64,000 bases of DNA from Caballeronia calidae (lineage in GTDB: Bacteria; Pseudomonadota; Gammaproteobacteria; Burkholderiales; Burkholderiaceae), in assembly GCF_900044055.2 (NCBI RefSeq), contig NZ_FCOX02000007.1:161771-225770 (forward strand). The letters are read 5' to 3'. Both the position numbers and the translations under genes were made by a program. Every line of letters begins with the position of its first letter. The stretch's first letter is position 1. Shown piece by piece: positions 45,546 to 54,094 of this stretch. The notes beneath the pieces are model-generated. The model was not told where the DNA came from and searched no databases. It was given only the letters and a program-made list of their open reading frames with translations.

Positions 45546-48104
45546 TCAGTGCTTGCTGAACAAATCCATGATCTGCTTGCGCTCGTCGGTCGTGACTTGC
45601 GGCGCCGGTGGCGCCTGCATGCCCGCCGGACCGACGCCGCCCATCGTCGTGGCATCGCCCGCCATCGGGTTGGTGTTATCCAGCCCGATGCTCGCGACGA
45701 AGCCCGCGCCCGGCGTGCGGTCCGCGTAGAACAACTCGCCGTCGACGGTCGTGAGGCCATCGGGCATCGGCATCTGCTGCTGCGGAATGCCGCGCAGCGC
45801 GCGTCCCATGTATTCGACCCAGATCGGCAACGCGAGCTGCGCGCCGAACTCGCGGCTGCCGAGCGTCTTCGGCTGGTCATAGCCCATCCACGCGACCGCG
45901 ACGAGCTGCTTCTGATAGCCCGCGAACCAGCCGTCCTTCGCGTCGTTGGTCGTGCCGGTCTTGCCTTGCAGATCGTTGCGCTTCAGCACGTTGGTGCCCG
46001 AACCCGTGCCCTGCGTCGCGACCGTGTGCAGCAGACTGTTCATGATGTACGCGTTGCGCGGCTCGAGCGTCTGCGGCGCGTTGCTGCCGGCCGTCAGCGG
46101 ATTGGCGCGCGAGATCACGGTGCCGCGCGCATCGGCGACATCGGCGATCAGATACGGATTGATGCGATAGCCGCCGTTCGCGAACACCGAATACGCGCCG
46201 CTCAGCTGCAGCGGCGTGACGAGTCCGGCGCCAAGCGCGAGCGGCAGATAAGGCGGCGTCTTGTCCTTGTCGAAGCCGAACTTCTGCGTGACGAAGTCCT
46301 GCGCGTAGCTCGTGCCGATATACGACAGGATGCGGATCGACACGAGGTTCTTCGACTTCTGCAGGCCGGTGCGCATCGACATCGGGCCGTCGGGCTGGTC
46401 GTCGTCCTTCGGCTCCCATGCATCGCCGCCGCCGGCCGCCGGGAAGGACAGCGGCGCGTCGTTGATGATGGTCGCCGGTCCGAGGCCCTTGTCGAGCGCC
46501 GCCGAATAGATGAACGGCTTGAAGCTCGAGCCCGGCTGACGCCATGCCTGCGTGATGTGATTGAACTTGTTCTTGTTGAAGTCGAAGCCGCCGACGAGCG
46601 CGCGGATCGCGCCGTCCTGCGGCGTCATCGACACGAGCGCGCCTTCCACTTGCGGAAGCTGCGTGATCTGCCAGTTGCCTTTGTCGTCCTTCGTGAGACG
46701 CACGATCGAGCCCGGCTTGATCGCGAGCGCCTTCGATGCATTGCTGCGCAGCGCGGCCGCCACGAAGCGCAGGCCCTCGCCTGCGATCGTCGCGGTATCG
46801 CCGCCGACGAACTGCGCCGTCACCTGCTTCGGGCTCGTGGCCGTCACGACCGCGGAGACGAGCTCGCCGTTGTCGGGATGATCGACGAGTGCGTCTTCGA
46901 TCGCCTCGGCGCGGTCATCCGTATTCGACGGCAGGTTGATGTTGCCCTCCGGTCCGCGATAGCCATGCCGGCGCTCGTAGTCCATCACGCCCTTGCGCAC
47001 GGCCTTGTACGCGGCGTCCTGATCGGCGGAATCGATCGTGGTCGTGACCGTGAGACCGCGCGTGTAGGTCTCTTCCTTGTACTGCGCGTACATCATCTGC
47101 CGCACCATTTCCGCGACGTATTCGGCATGCACGCCGTACTCGGTGCCCGCGGACTTCGTGTGAATCTCTTCGGCGATGGCCTGCTGGTACTGCTCGCGCG
47201 TGATGAAGTTAAGGTCCAGCATGCGCTTCAGGATGTACTGCTGACGCACCTTCGCGCGCTTCGGATTGACGACCGGGTTATACGCCGACGGCGCCTTCGG
47301 CAGGCCCGCGAGCATCGCCGCTTCGGCGAGCGTGATGTCCTTCAGATCCTTGCCGAAATACACGCGCGCCGCTGCCGAAAAACCATACGCGCGCTCGCCC
47401 AGATAAATCTGGTTCATGTACAGCTCGAGAATCTGGTCCTTCGTCAGCGCGCGCTCGATCTTGTAGGCGAGCAGCATCTCGTAGATCTTGCGCGTGTAGG
47501 TCTTCTCGCTCGACAGGAAGAAGTTGCGCGCGACCTGCATCGTGATCGTGCTCGCGCCCTGCGATGCGCCGCCGTGCATCAGATCGGTCACGCCCGCGCG
47601 CAAAATGCCGACGAAGTCCACGCCGCCGTGATCATAGAAGCGGTAATCCTCGATCGCGAGGACGGCCTTCTTCATCTGGTCGGGAATGTCCTGGAAGCGC
47701 ACGAGGCTGCGGCGCTCCTCGCCGAATTCGCCGATCAGCACGTGATCCGCCGTGTAGACGCGCAACGGCACCTTTGGCCGATAGTCGATGAGCGCATCGA
47801 GCGACGGCAGATTCGGCCCCATGACGACGAGCGCATAACCGACGATGAGCGCGCCGACCACCACGCCGATGGCCGCGAGACCCGCGAACCACAGCGCGAT
47901 GCGTCCGAACGGAGAGCGGCCTCGGCCGCCGCGTTCGTTGCGGTCGCCGCGGCCGTCGCGGCCATTGCGGCCGCCACCGCCGTTGCGTCCGCCGCCGTCG
48001 CGGCCGCCCGAGTCATTGCGTGAATCGTTGCGAGAGTCGTTCCAGCGGGGTTCGCGATCGTATCGCGAGGATTTCGATGAGTCGGGTCGTTTGATGATAG
48101 GCAT
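45546..48104 (-). CDS. mrcA: Penicillin-binding protein 1A
   Basis: An 852-residue bifunctional cell-wall synthase. Order: a roughly 65-residue cytoplasmic tail rich in Arg, Gly, Asp and Asn (repeated RND/GGR elements), a membrane anchor (about 67-92), a GT51 glycosyltransferase domain with AIEDYRFYDHGGVDF (catalytic Glu), an OB-like insert, and a transpeptidase domain with SSFK (catalytic Ser), SKN and KTGTT. It polymerises and cross-links peptidoglycan. The disordered tail is longer than in E. coli PBP1a. It is convergent with the copper operon. Confidence 0.94.
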   Translation of the reverse strand: MPIIKRPDSSKSSRYDREPRWNDSRNDSRNDSGGRDGGGRNGGGGRNGRDGRGDRNERGGRGRSPFGRIALWFAGLAAIGVVVGALIVGYALVVMGPNLPSLDALIDYRPKVPLRVYTADHVLIGEFGEERRSLVRFQDIPDQMKKAVLAIEDYRFYDHGGVDFVGILRAGVTDLMHGGASQGASTITMQVARNFFLSSEKTYTRKIYEMLLAYKIERALTKDQILELYMNQIYLGERAYGFSAAARVYFGKDLKDITLAEAAMLAGLPKAPSAYNPVVNPKRAKVRQQYILKRMLDLNFITREQYQQAIAEEIHTKSAGTEYGVHAEYVAEMVRQMMYAQYKEETYTRGLTVTTTIDSADQDAAYKAVRKGVMDYERRHGYRGPEGNINLPSNTDDRAEAIEDALVDHPDNGELVSAVVTATSPKQVTAQFVGGDTATIAGEGLRFVAAALRSNASKALAIKPGSIVRLTKDDKGNWQITQLPQVEGALVSMTPQDGAIRALVGGFDFNKNKFNHITQAWRQPGSSFKPFIYSAALDKGLGPATIINDAPLSFPAAGGGDAWEPKDDDQPDGPMSMRTGLQKSKNLVSIRILSYIGTSYAQDFVTQKFGFDKDKTPPYLPLALGAGLVTPLQLSGAYSVFANGGYRINPYLIADVADARGTVISRANPLTAGSNAPQTLEPRNAYIMNSLLHTVATQGTGSGTNVLKRNDLQGKTGTTNDAKDGWFAGYQKQLVAVAWMGYDQPKTLGSREFGAQLALPIWVEYMGRALRGIPQQQMPMPDGLTTVDGELFYADRTPGAGFVASIGLDNTNPMAGDATTMGGVGPAGMQAPPAPQVTTDERKQIMDLFSKH

Positions 48105-48593
48105 GACTGGGATCGTTCGGCGCGCTGTCGAAGCGCGCGCGCTGCCGCGCTGCGATGCGCCGTTGGCGGCGCTACTGCAAAGACGGGACGAGCGGATGTG
48201 CGGGCCGGTTTCGACCGAGAGTAACAGCGCATTTTAAAGAATTCGCGCGGACCGCTACAAAACCGCCGGGATTTTTTTGTAAGTAAATGCCGCTCGCCCG
48301 GCGAGACGCGCGGAAATGCGCGGTTACCCACAGCAAGTGTTGAGAGCCTTGTGGACAACCGTATGAGAAAATAGCCAAGTCGTTGATCGCGCGCCGCTTT
48401 CGCGCGATGCTCATCGCTTGCGATGCGAGGTGGGCCGCACCCACGGCCGCGCGCAAACCGATATGATGGATGCACGGATCGCAGGCCCCTGGCGCGTCTT
48501 TCGGGTAGCCTGCGGCAACACTGTCGTCCCCGTTTGATGAACCGAAGTCGCGAATCGTTACGTTACGATCGCCTTACTGTTTGCGAGCCGCTC
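48105..48593. other. Intergenic region with DnaA-box-like pair
   Basis: These 489 bases hold no convincing gene. TTACCCACA (48324-48332) and, inverted, TTGTCCACA (complement of 48350-48358) both resemble DnaA boxes (consensus TTATCCACA, one mismatch each). The PBP1A promoter must also lie here. A run TTTTTTGTAAG occurs at about 48270. Confidence 0.4.
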
Positions 48594-49001
48594 ATGACGA
48601 CCAAACCCAGCGAACGCATCGTTGTTTTCGTGACTCCCGCGCAGAAGCTGGCCATCAGCAAGACAGCGGACACCCTCGGCATCAGCGTGAGCGAACTCAT
48701 GCGGCGCGCGGTGCTGAACTTCAACGCGACGAGCGAGCAGATCAAGGTGGCGGGCCTCGTCGACCGTTTGCGCGCGCCCAAGGCCCCCGACCCGCTCAAT
48801 GCCGCGCTGAAGAGCGTCGCCGAGAAAGCGGCCGCGCGCGAAGCCCGCGAGGCGGCGGCGAACGCGACCAAGCGCGCGGCGCAGGCGCGCAGCGTGCCGC
48901 CCGCCCATCCCGCTCCCGATGCCTCCGAAACCGAACTCGAGCACGACGCCGATCAAGGCGACGACGCCTCCCTGACGGATGGCACGCGCTCCGGGCGCTG
49001 A
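48594..49001 (+). CDS. Ribbon-helix-helix-like DNA-binding protein
   Basis: About 135 residues. The N-terminal 50 (SERIVVFVTPAQKLAIS, TLGISVSELMRRAVLNF) look like a beta strand plus two helices, as in RHH/Arc-MetJ or CopG-type regulators and plasmid mobilisation proteins. The rest is an Ala/Lys/Glu-rich helix and an acidic tail. The start at 48594 is preferred to an upstream ATG at 48537, but neither has a strong ribosome binding site. Target unknown. Confidence 0.7.
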   Translation: MTTKPSERIVVFVTPAQKLAISKTADTLGISVSELMRRAVLNFNATSEQIKVAGLVDRLRAPKAPDPLNAALKSVAEKAAAREAREAAANATKRAAQARSVPPAHPAPDASETELEHDADQGDDASLTDGTRSGR

Positions 49002-49234
49002 CGGCCCGCCTCCCCTTTTTCACACCGTGGGCCGTGCGCGCCGTGTCATCGCGCGCCGTTACACTCATTAACCTTCCGTTAAGTCCCGATTAAGTCGCGG
49101 CATGCTCTAATGAGCGGGTAAACCCGGCGTGCGCGTGGACTCACGCGCCGCTTGCAATCCCGCGCGTTGCGCCTCACATTCGAGCCGCGTGGTACGCAGG
49201 CGAGCACGCCGCCGTCTTCATCCAGGAGAAATAC

Positions 49235-49915
49235 ATGTCGCTTTTCGATTCCATCACGCGCACGGTCAAAGGGCTCTTGAACGACGCCGCCGACACCATG
49301 CAGGATCCTTCGCGCGATGCACGCCAGATCGTGCGCGAACTCGACGACAGCATCGCGAAGGCGGAGAACTCGCTCATCGAGATCGAAGCGCAGGTCGCGA
49401 CGCAGCAAAGCAAGCGCGACGCCGCCGCCGACAAGGCGAAGAAGTACGAGGACGGCGCGCGGCGCGCGCTGCAGGCGGGCGACGAAGGACTCGCGCGCGA
49501 AGCGCTCGCGGCGCAGGCGAACGCCGATACCGAACGCGATGCACTCGCGGCGGAACTGCAAACGCTCGAGCCTTCGGTCGAGCATCTGAAGTCGCAGATC
49601 GCCGACATGCGTCAGCGCCGCAACGATCTCAACGCGCGCTCGAACATCCTTCAGGCGAAGCAGCAGATCGCGCAGGCGAAGGACACCGCGGCGACGGCGC
49701 TCGGCGGTATCGGCGGCAAGAATCTTGCGGAGGATTTCCAGAAACTCGAAGACAAGGTCCAGCTCGCGAACGCCCGCTCCGATGCGCGCCTCAATTCCGC
49801 CGACCAGAAATCCGGCAAGGCGCTCGACGAGAAGCTCGCCGCGCTGAATCGCGGGCCTTCGGTCGAGGATCGTCTCGAAGCGCTGAAGAAGCAGTTGAAT
49901 ACGCCGGCGCAATAA
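49235..49915 (+). CDS. PspA/IM30 family membrane-stress protein
   Basis: A 226-residue, almost entirely helical coiled-coil protein (MSLFDSITRTVKGLLNDAAD; QDPSRDARQIVRELDDSIAKAE) with the PspA/Vipp1/YjfJ pattern. The N-terminal amphipathic helix is retained. Family members form ESCRT-III-like polymers on damaged inner membrane. AGGAGAAATAC precedes the ATG. The pspF/pspBC partners are absent; the next gene encodes a TPR membrane protein instead. Confidence 0.9.
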   Translation: MSLFDSITRTVKGLLNDAADTMQDPSRDARQIVRELDDSIAKAENSLIEIEAQVATQQSKRDAAADKAKKYEDGARRALQAGDEGLAREALAAQANADTERDALAAELQTLEPSVEHLKSQIADMRQRRNDLNARSNILQAKQQIAQAKDTAATALGGIGGKNLAEDFQKLEDKVQLANARSDARLNSADQKSGKALDEKLAALNRGPSVEDRLEALKKQLNTPAQ

Positions 49916-50067
49916 ATATCGGCATCGGCATCTGAAAAGTGCGCGCGCCGCGAACTCCCGGGCGAGCGGCGCGTCGCACGAATATGCGTTACCTTGAGCA
50001 ATACGAATTGCATCACCCGATCGCAGCATCGACAGGAGACGGACGTTCATCGCGTCCGGTCCGCATC

Positions 50068-51282
50068 ATGAAGAAGATTTTGACGGCTCTCGCGTTGTCG
50101 CTGTCGCTCGCCTCCCCGCTCGCGTTCGCCGTGCCGACCGCGCAGCAGGTCGAGCAGTCGATGACGCAGGGCAACTGGCAAAAAGCCGACTCGCAACTGA
50201 GCGAAGTGCTCGAAGCGCATCCGAAGAACGCGCACGCTCACTATCTCTACGCGCAGGTGCTCGATCGCGAGGGCCGCTACGACGACGCGCTTTCGCAACT
50301 GCAGCAGGCGAAATCGCTCGATCCTTCGTTGAGCTTCACCGATCCCTCGCGATTCGCGGCCACGCAGGCGCGCATTCAGGCCGATGCGACGCGCGCGAAC
50401 ATCTCGCCGCGCTCGAATAACGGCTCGAACGCCACGGTCGCGCAGAATCCGTTCAGTCAGAACCAGAACCAGGCCGCACCCGCGCCGCAGAAACACGGCG
50501 TCGGCATGGCCGGATGGATCGGTCTCGCGGTGCTGATCGCAGCGATCGCGCTCGTGCTGCGCTGGGGCCTGCGCCGCGCCCGCGCGCGCGACGACGGACA
50601 GGCCGAGAACGACCGCCGCGCGCAGATCAAGCGCGCGACCGAACTGCTCAACGACGTGCGCACGCTCAAGCTCGACGTGCGCCTCTCCACCGCGCCGGGC
50701 CACGAGGCATTGCTGAAAGATGTCGAAGGCGCGGAGACGCAGTTGCGCGAAATGGTCGAGTCCTTGTCGAACTCGAAGAATCCGGTGCCGCCTTATGCCA
50801 TCGAGGATCTGGAGAATCAGGTCGCGAGCCTGAAAGCGCGCGCCGAAGGCCGTCCCGATCCCAACGCGGCCAATTACACACAGCCCGGCGCGCCGAACGG
50901 ATCGCCGTATGCGCAGGAAGCCGAGCGCTTCGGACGCGGCCAGCAGCAGTATCCGCAACAGGGCCCTTATCCGCCCTATCCGCCGCAACAAGGTCAGCAG
51001 CCGCCCGTCATCATCCAGCAAGGCGGCGGCGGGTTGGGTGGCGGCATGGGCGGCCTTCTCACCGGCGTGCTGCTGGGCCAGGCGCTGTCGCATGGGCGCG
51101 ACCGTGTGATCGAACGTGAAGTGCCCGTCGATCGCCCGGTTCAGAACGACGGCGGCGGACTCGATTTCGGCAACAACAATGGCGGCGGACTCGATTTCGG
51201 CAATGGCTCGAACGACTGGAACGACGGCGGTGGCGGCGGACTCGATCTGGGCAGCAACGACGACAACTGGCGCGATTCCTGA
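50068..51282 (+). CDS. TPR protein with membrane helix and Gly/Asp-rich tail
   Basis: About 404 residues: signal peptide (MKKILTALALSLSLASPLAFA), TPR-type repeats (residues about 25-95: GNWQKADSQLSEVLEAHPKN; YLYAQVLDREGRYDDAL), Asn/Gln-rich linker, one membrane helix (about 148-168), a coiled-coil segment, and a low-complexity C-terminus with GGGLDFGN repeats ending NDDNWRDS. The DNA encoding that tail repeats a 23-bp unit exactly at 51151-51173 and 51181-51203. The start is uncertain because no good ribosome binding site precedes ATG 50068. It directly follows the PspA gene and probably works with it at the membrane. Confidence 0.78.
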   Translation: MKKILTALALSLSLASPLAFAVPTAQQVEQSMTQGNWQKADSQLSEVLEAHPKNAHAHYLYAQVLDREGRYDDALSQLQQAKSLDPSLSFTDPSRFAATQARIQADATRANISPRSNNGSNATVAQNPFSQNQNQAAPAPQKHGVGMAGWIGLAVLIAAIALVLRWGLRRARARDDGQAENDRRAQIKRATELLNDVRTLKLDVRLSTAPGHEALLKDVEGAETQLREMVESLSNSKNPVPPYAIEDLENQVASLKARAEGRPDPNAANYTQPGAPNGSPYAQEAERFGRGQQQYPQQGPYPPYPPQQGQQPPVIIQQGGGGLGGGMGGLLTGVLLGQALSHGRDRVIEREVPVDRPVQNDGGGLDFGNNNGGGLDFGNGSNDWNDGGGGGLDLGSNDDNWRDS

Positions 51283-51305
51283 CCTCGCGCCGCACATGAA
51301 AGATC

Positions 51306-51327
51306 AAGGCCCCGTTCGCGGGGCCTT
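51306..51327 (+). terminator. Terminator after TPR gene
   Basis: A 9-bp stem AAGGCCCCG/CGGGGCCTT (51306-51314, 51319-51327) with a stable TTCG tetraloop, followed by TGTCTTTTC. Confidence 0.85.
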
Positions 51328-51355
51328 TGTCTTTTCGGCGCGGAGAATCGGGGCA

Positions 51356-51475
51356 TCAGCCGCCGCCGAGAAAGCGCAAGAGGCCCCAGAGAAATTTGAA
51401 GAATCCGACGATGAATTCCCAGATGCGCTCGAGCTGATCCCAGCTCGCGACGCGCAGGATGGCATGCAGGATCAT
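51356..51475 (-). CDS. Possible 39-residue hydrophobic peptide
   Basis: An ATG-initiated frame of 39 codons reads MILHAILRVASWDQLERIWE then FIVGFFKFLWGLLRFLGGG, a Trp/Phe-rich membrane-type helix ending in three Gly. The hydrophobic composition in a GC-rich gap is unlike random sequence. No ribosome binding site is evident upstream, so it may be unused. It lies between the TPR terminator and glgX. Confidence 0.4.
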   Translation of the reverse strand: MILHAILRVASWDQLERIWEFIVGFFKFLWGLLRFLGGG

Positions 51476-51537
51476 GCGTTCAGCGCCGCGCGGCCGCGAA
51501 GCTTCGCGCGTTCATGCGTTCGTGATACGTGCATCGT

Positions 51538-51567
51538 GCAAGAAAATGAAGGCGGCTTGCGCCGCCT
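51538..51567 (-). terminator. Probable glgX terminator
   Basis: A 7-bp GC stem AGGCGGC/GCCGCCT (51550-51556, 51561-51567) with loop TTGC; read on the minus strand it is followed by TCATTTTCTTG. It lies 54 bases after the glgX stop. The rest of 51283-51620 carries only the terminator and small frame listed separately. Confidence 0.6.
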
Positions 51568-51620
51568 CCGAGCGTTATCGCAAAGACCGCATCATAACCG
51601 GTCGCGCTACGCGGCCAGAA

Positions 51621-53831
51621 TCAGCCGCCCTCCTTCTTCTCCGCGCTTTCGGGCGGCACTTCGTCCGTCAGCGCCTCTTCCAGCCGCTTGAAGATGCGCT
51701 TCGTCGCGCCGCGCGGCTGCAACGCGAACAGCAGCAGCGAGCGGCCGGTCACCTGATATACGTCGTCCGAGCCGAACTCCGGCAACTCCTCGCGGATCGG
51801 TGCATTCGTGTCGATCAGACAGATCCATTCGTCGGGGCCGGGAATATCCGGCAGCGTGAAATCGACCACGTCGTGATAGGCATTCACGATCAGCAGAAGC
51901 GTCGCATCCGAGGCCGGCTTGCGGATGCCCGTCGCCTGCGCGCGTCCGTCGATGACGAGGCCGAAGCAGCGCATGTTCGAATCGTCCCATTGCTCCTGCG
52001 TGAGTTCGTCGCCGGTCGTGCCGAGCCATCTGACATCGGCGACCTGCATGTTCTCGTTGAATTCGCCCGTCAGAAAACGCTGGCGCCGCAGCACGGGCAG
52101 CGTGTGACGCAGCGTCGTCAGCTTGCGCACGAACTCGATGAGCGCGCGGCCGTCGTCGTCGATGTCCCAGTTCACCCAGCTGATGTCGTCGTCCTGGCAG
52201 TACGCGTTGTTGTTGCCCATTTGCGTGCGGCCGAATTCGTCGCCCGCGAGCAGCATCGGCGTGCCTTGCGAAAACAGCAGCGTCGCGAGCATGTTGCGCT
52301 TCTGGCGCTCGCGCAGTGCGCGGATTTCCGCATCGTCCGTCGGACCTTCGACGCCGCAGTTCCACGACTTGTTGTCCGAATGGCCGTCGTTGTTGTCCTC
52401 GCCGTTCGCCTCGTTGTGCTTCTCGTTGTAGGACACGAGATCGTTGAGCGTGAAGCCGTCGTGCGCGGTGATGAAGTTTACGCTCGCCCACGGCCTGCGC
52501 CCGCGCTTGTTGAACTTGTCGCCCGATGCGGTCATGCGCGTCGCGAGCTCCGGCGATACGCCTTCGTCGCCCTTCCAGAACTCGCGCACGGTATCGCGAT
52601 AGCGGTCGTTCCACTCCGCCCAGCCGGGCGGAAAACCGCCGACCTGATAGCCGCCCGGGCCGCAATCCCACGGTTCCGCGATGAGCTTCACGCTCGACAG
52701 AATCGGGTCCTGCCGGCAACTGTCGAGAAAGCCGCCGCCTTCGTCGAAGCCGTACGGCTCGCGGCCGAGAATCGTCGCGAGGTCGAAACGGAAACCGTCG
52801 ACGTTCATCTCCGTGACCCAGTAGCGCAGGCTGTCGGTGACCATCTGCAGGACGCGCGGATGCGAAAGATTGAGCGTGTTGCCCGTGCCCGTGTCGTTGA
52901 TGTAATAGCGCGCCTCCTCCGGCATGAGCCGGTAGTACGACGCATTGTCGATGCCGCGAAACGACAGCGTCGGGCCGCGCTCGTTGCCTTCGGCGGTGTG
53001 GTTGTACACGACGTCGAGAATCACTTCGAGGCCGGCCTCGTGCAGGCGGTCGACCATCTCCTTGAATTCCGCGACGACGCCCGGACCGCGCGCGAAATAG
53101 CGCGGATCGGCGGCGAAGAAGCCGATCGTGTTGTAGCCCCAGTAGTTCGTGAGGCCCTTGTCGAGCAGGTAGCTGTCGTTGACGAACGCGTGGATCGGCA
53201 ACAGTTCGACCGATGTCACGCCGAGGCTCTTGATGTGCTCGACCACTTCGTCCTGCCCGAGCCCTTCGAACGTGCCGCGCATGTGCTCCGGAATCGCCGG
53301 ATGCAGCTTGGTGTAACCGCGCACGTGGGTCTCGTAGAAGATCGTGTGCTCCCACGGCACGCGCACGCGCGTCGCGTGCGTCCACGTGAAGCTCTGGTCG
53401 ACCACCTGGCACTTCGGCATGAAGGGCGCGCTGTCGCGCTCGTCGAAGGTGAGATCGTCGCCTTCGGCGTGCAGCGTGTAGCCGAACACGGCGTCATCCC
53501 ATTTCAGCTCGCCGACGTGCGCCTTCGCGTACGGATCGAGCAGCAGCTTGTTCGGATTGAAGCGATGTCCGGCTTCAGGCTCGTACGGACCGTGCACGCG
53601 GTAGCCATAGACCGTGCCGGGCTCGAGCCCGTGCAAGTAGACATGCCAGACTTCATCGGTGTATTCGGGCAGCTCGATGCGCTGCGTTTCCTGCTCGCCC
53701 TTGTCGTCGAAGAGACACAGCTCGACCTTGGTTGCGTTCGCGGAAAAGAGCGCGAAATTGACGCCGTTTCCGTCCCAGGTCGCGCCGAGCGGGAACGGGG
53801 AGCCTTCGGCAATGCGGAGTTCGTTCGGCAT
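51621..53831 (-). CDS. glgX: Glycogen debranching enzyme GlgX
   Basis: A 736-residue GH13 isoamylase-type enzyme that removes alpha-1,6 branches from limit dextrin. An N-terminal CBM48 (SPFPLGATWDGNGVNFALFS) precedes the catalytic barrel with DVVYNHTAEGN, GFRFDLA (nucleophile Asp) and MLLAGDEFGRTQMGNNNAY. The start (MPNELRIAEGSPFPLG) is the conserved one. No glycogen synthase or trehalose genes are nearby, so it stands apart from the usual glg operon. It is divergent from a DUF2252 gene. Confidence 0.94.
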   Translation of the reverse strand: MPNELRIAEGSPFPLGATWDGNGVNFALFSANATKVELCLFDDKGEQETQRIELPEYTDEVWHVYLHGLEPGTVYGYRVHGPYEPEAGHRFNPNKLLLDPYAKAHVGELKWDDAVFGYTLHAEGDDLTFDERDSAPFMPKCQVVDQSFTWTHATRVRVPWEHTIFYETHVRGYTKLHPAIPEHMRGTFEGLGQDEVVEHIKSLGVTSVELLPIHAFVNDSYLLDKGLTNYWGYNTIGFFAADPRYFARGPGVVAEFKEMVDRLHEAGLEVILDVVYNHTAEGNERGPTLSFRGIDNASYYRLMPEEARYYINDTGTGNTLNLSHPRVLQMVTDSLRYWVTEMNVDGFRFDLATILGREPYGFDEGGGFLDSCRQDPILSSVKLIAEPWDCGPGGYQVGGFPPGWAEWNDRYRDTVREFWKGDEGVSPELATRMTASGDKFNKRGRRPWASVNFITAHDGFTLNDLVSYNEKHNEANGEDNNDGHSDNKSWNCGVEGPTDDAEIRALRERQKRNMLATLLFSQGTPMLLAGDEFGRTQMGNNNAYCQDDDISWVNWDIDDDGRALIEFVRKLTTLRHTLPVLRRQRFLTGEFNENMQVADVRWLGTTGDELTQEQWDDSNMRCFGLVIDGRAQATGIRKPASDATLLLIVNAYHDVVDFTLPDIPGPDEWICLIDTNAPIREELPEFGSDDVYQVTGRSLLLFALQPRGATKRIFKRLEEALTDEVPPESAEKKEGG

Positions 53832-54094
53832 GAGATGATGTATTCGATTGGTTGACGCACAAGGCGTCGGGATCGTGCGGGGGTGTTCGGCCAGATGCGA
53901 AGCCTCGAGCGGCTTATCGAAAGCATTTCGCATGCCCGTATCACACGGCAGCGCGCGGCCAGTTTCATCATGCGCTTCGTGATGCTCCGATGCTCGCGCT
54001 TCGAGCGCGCCGCGTGTAAAACGTTCCTCTCGGGAGCGCCGAATGCTTGGCCTTCGACGAATCCGACACGCCCTCCACCGAAGGAGAACACGCC

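Noticed and set aside
45504..48023. 839-codon open frame opposite PBP1A
   Set aside because: Antisense shadow of a well-supported gene; composition is Arg/Ala/His-rich and it has no recognisable domain.
48172..48456. Minus-strand frame upstream of PBP1A
   Set aside because: No ribosome binding site and no family; it covers the DnaA-box-like sites and probable PBP1A promoter.
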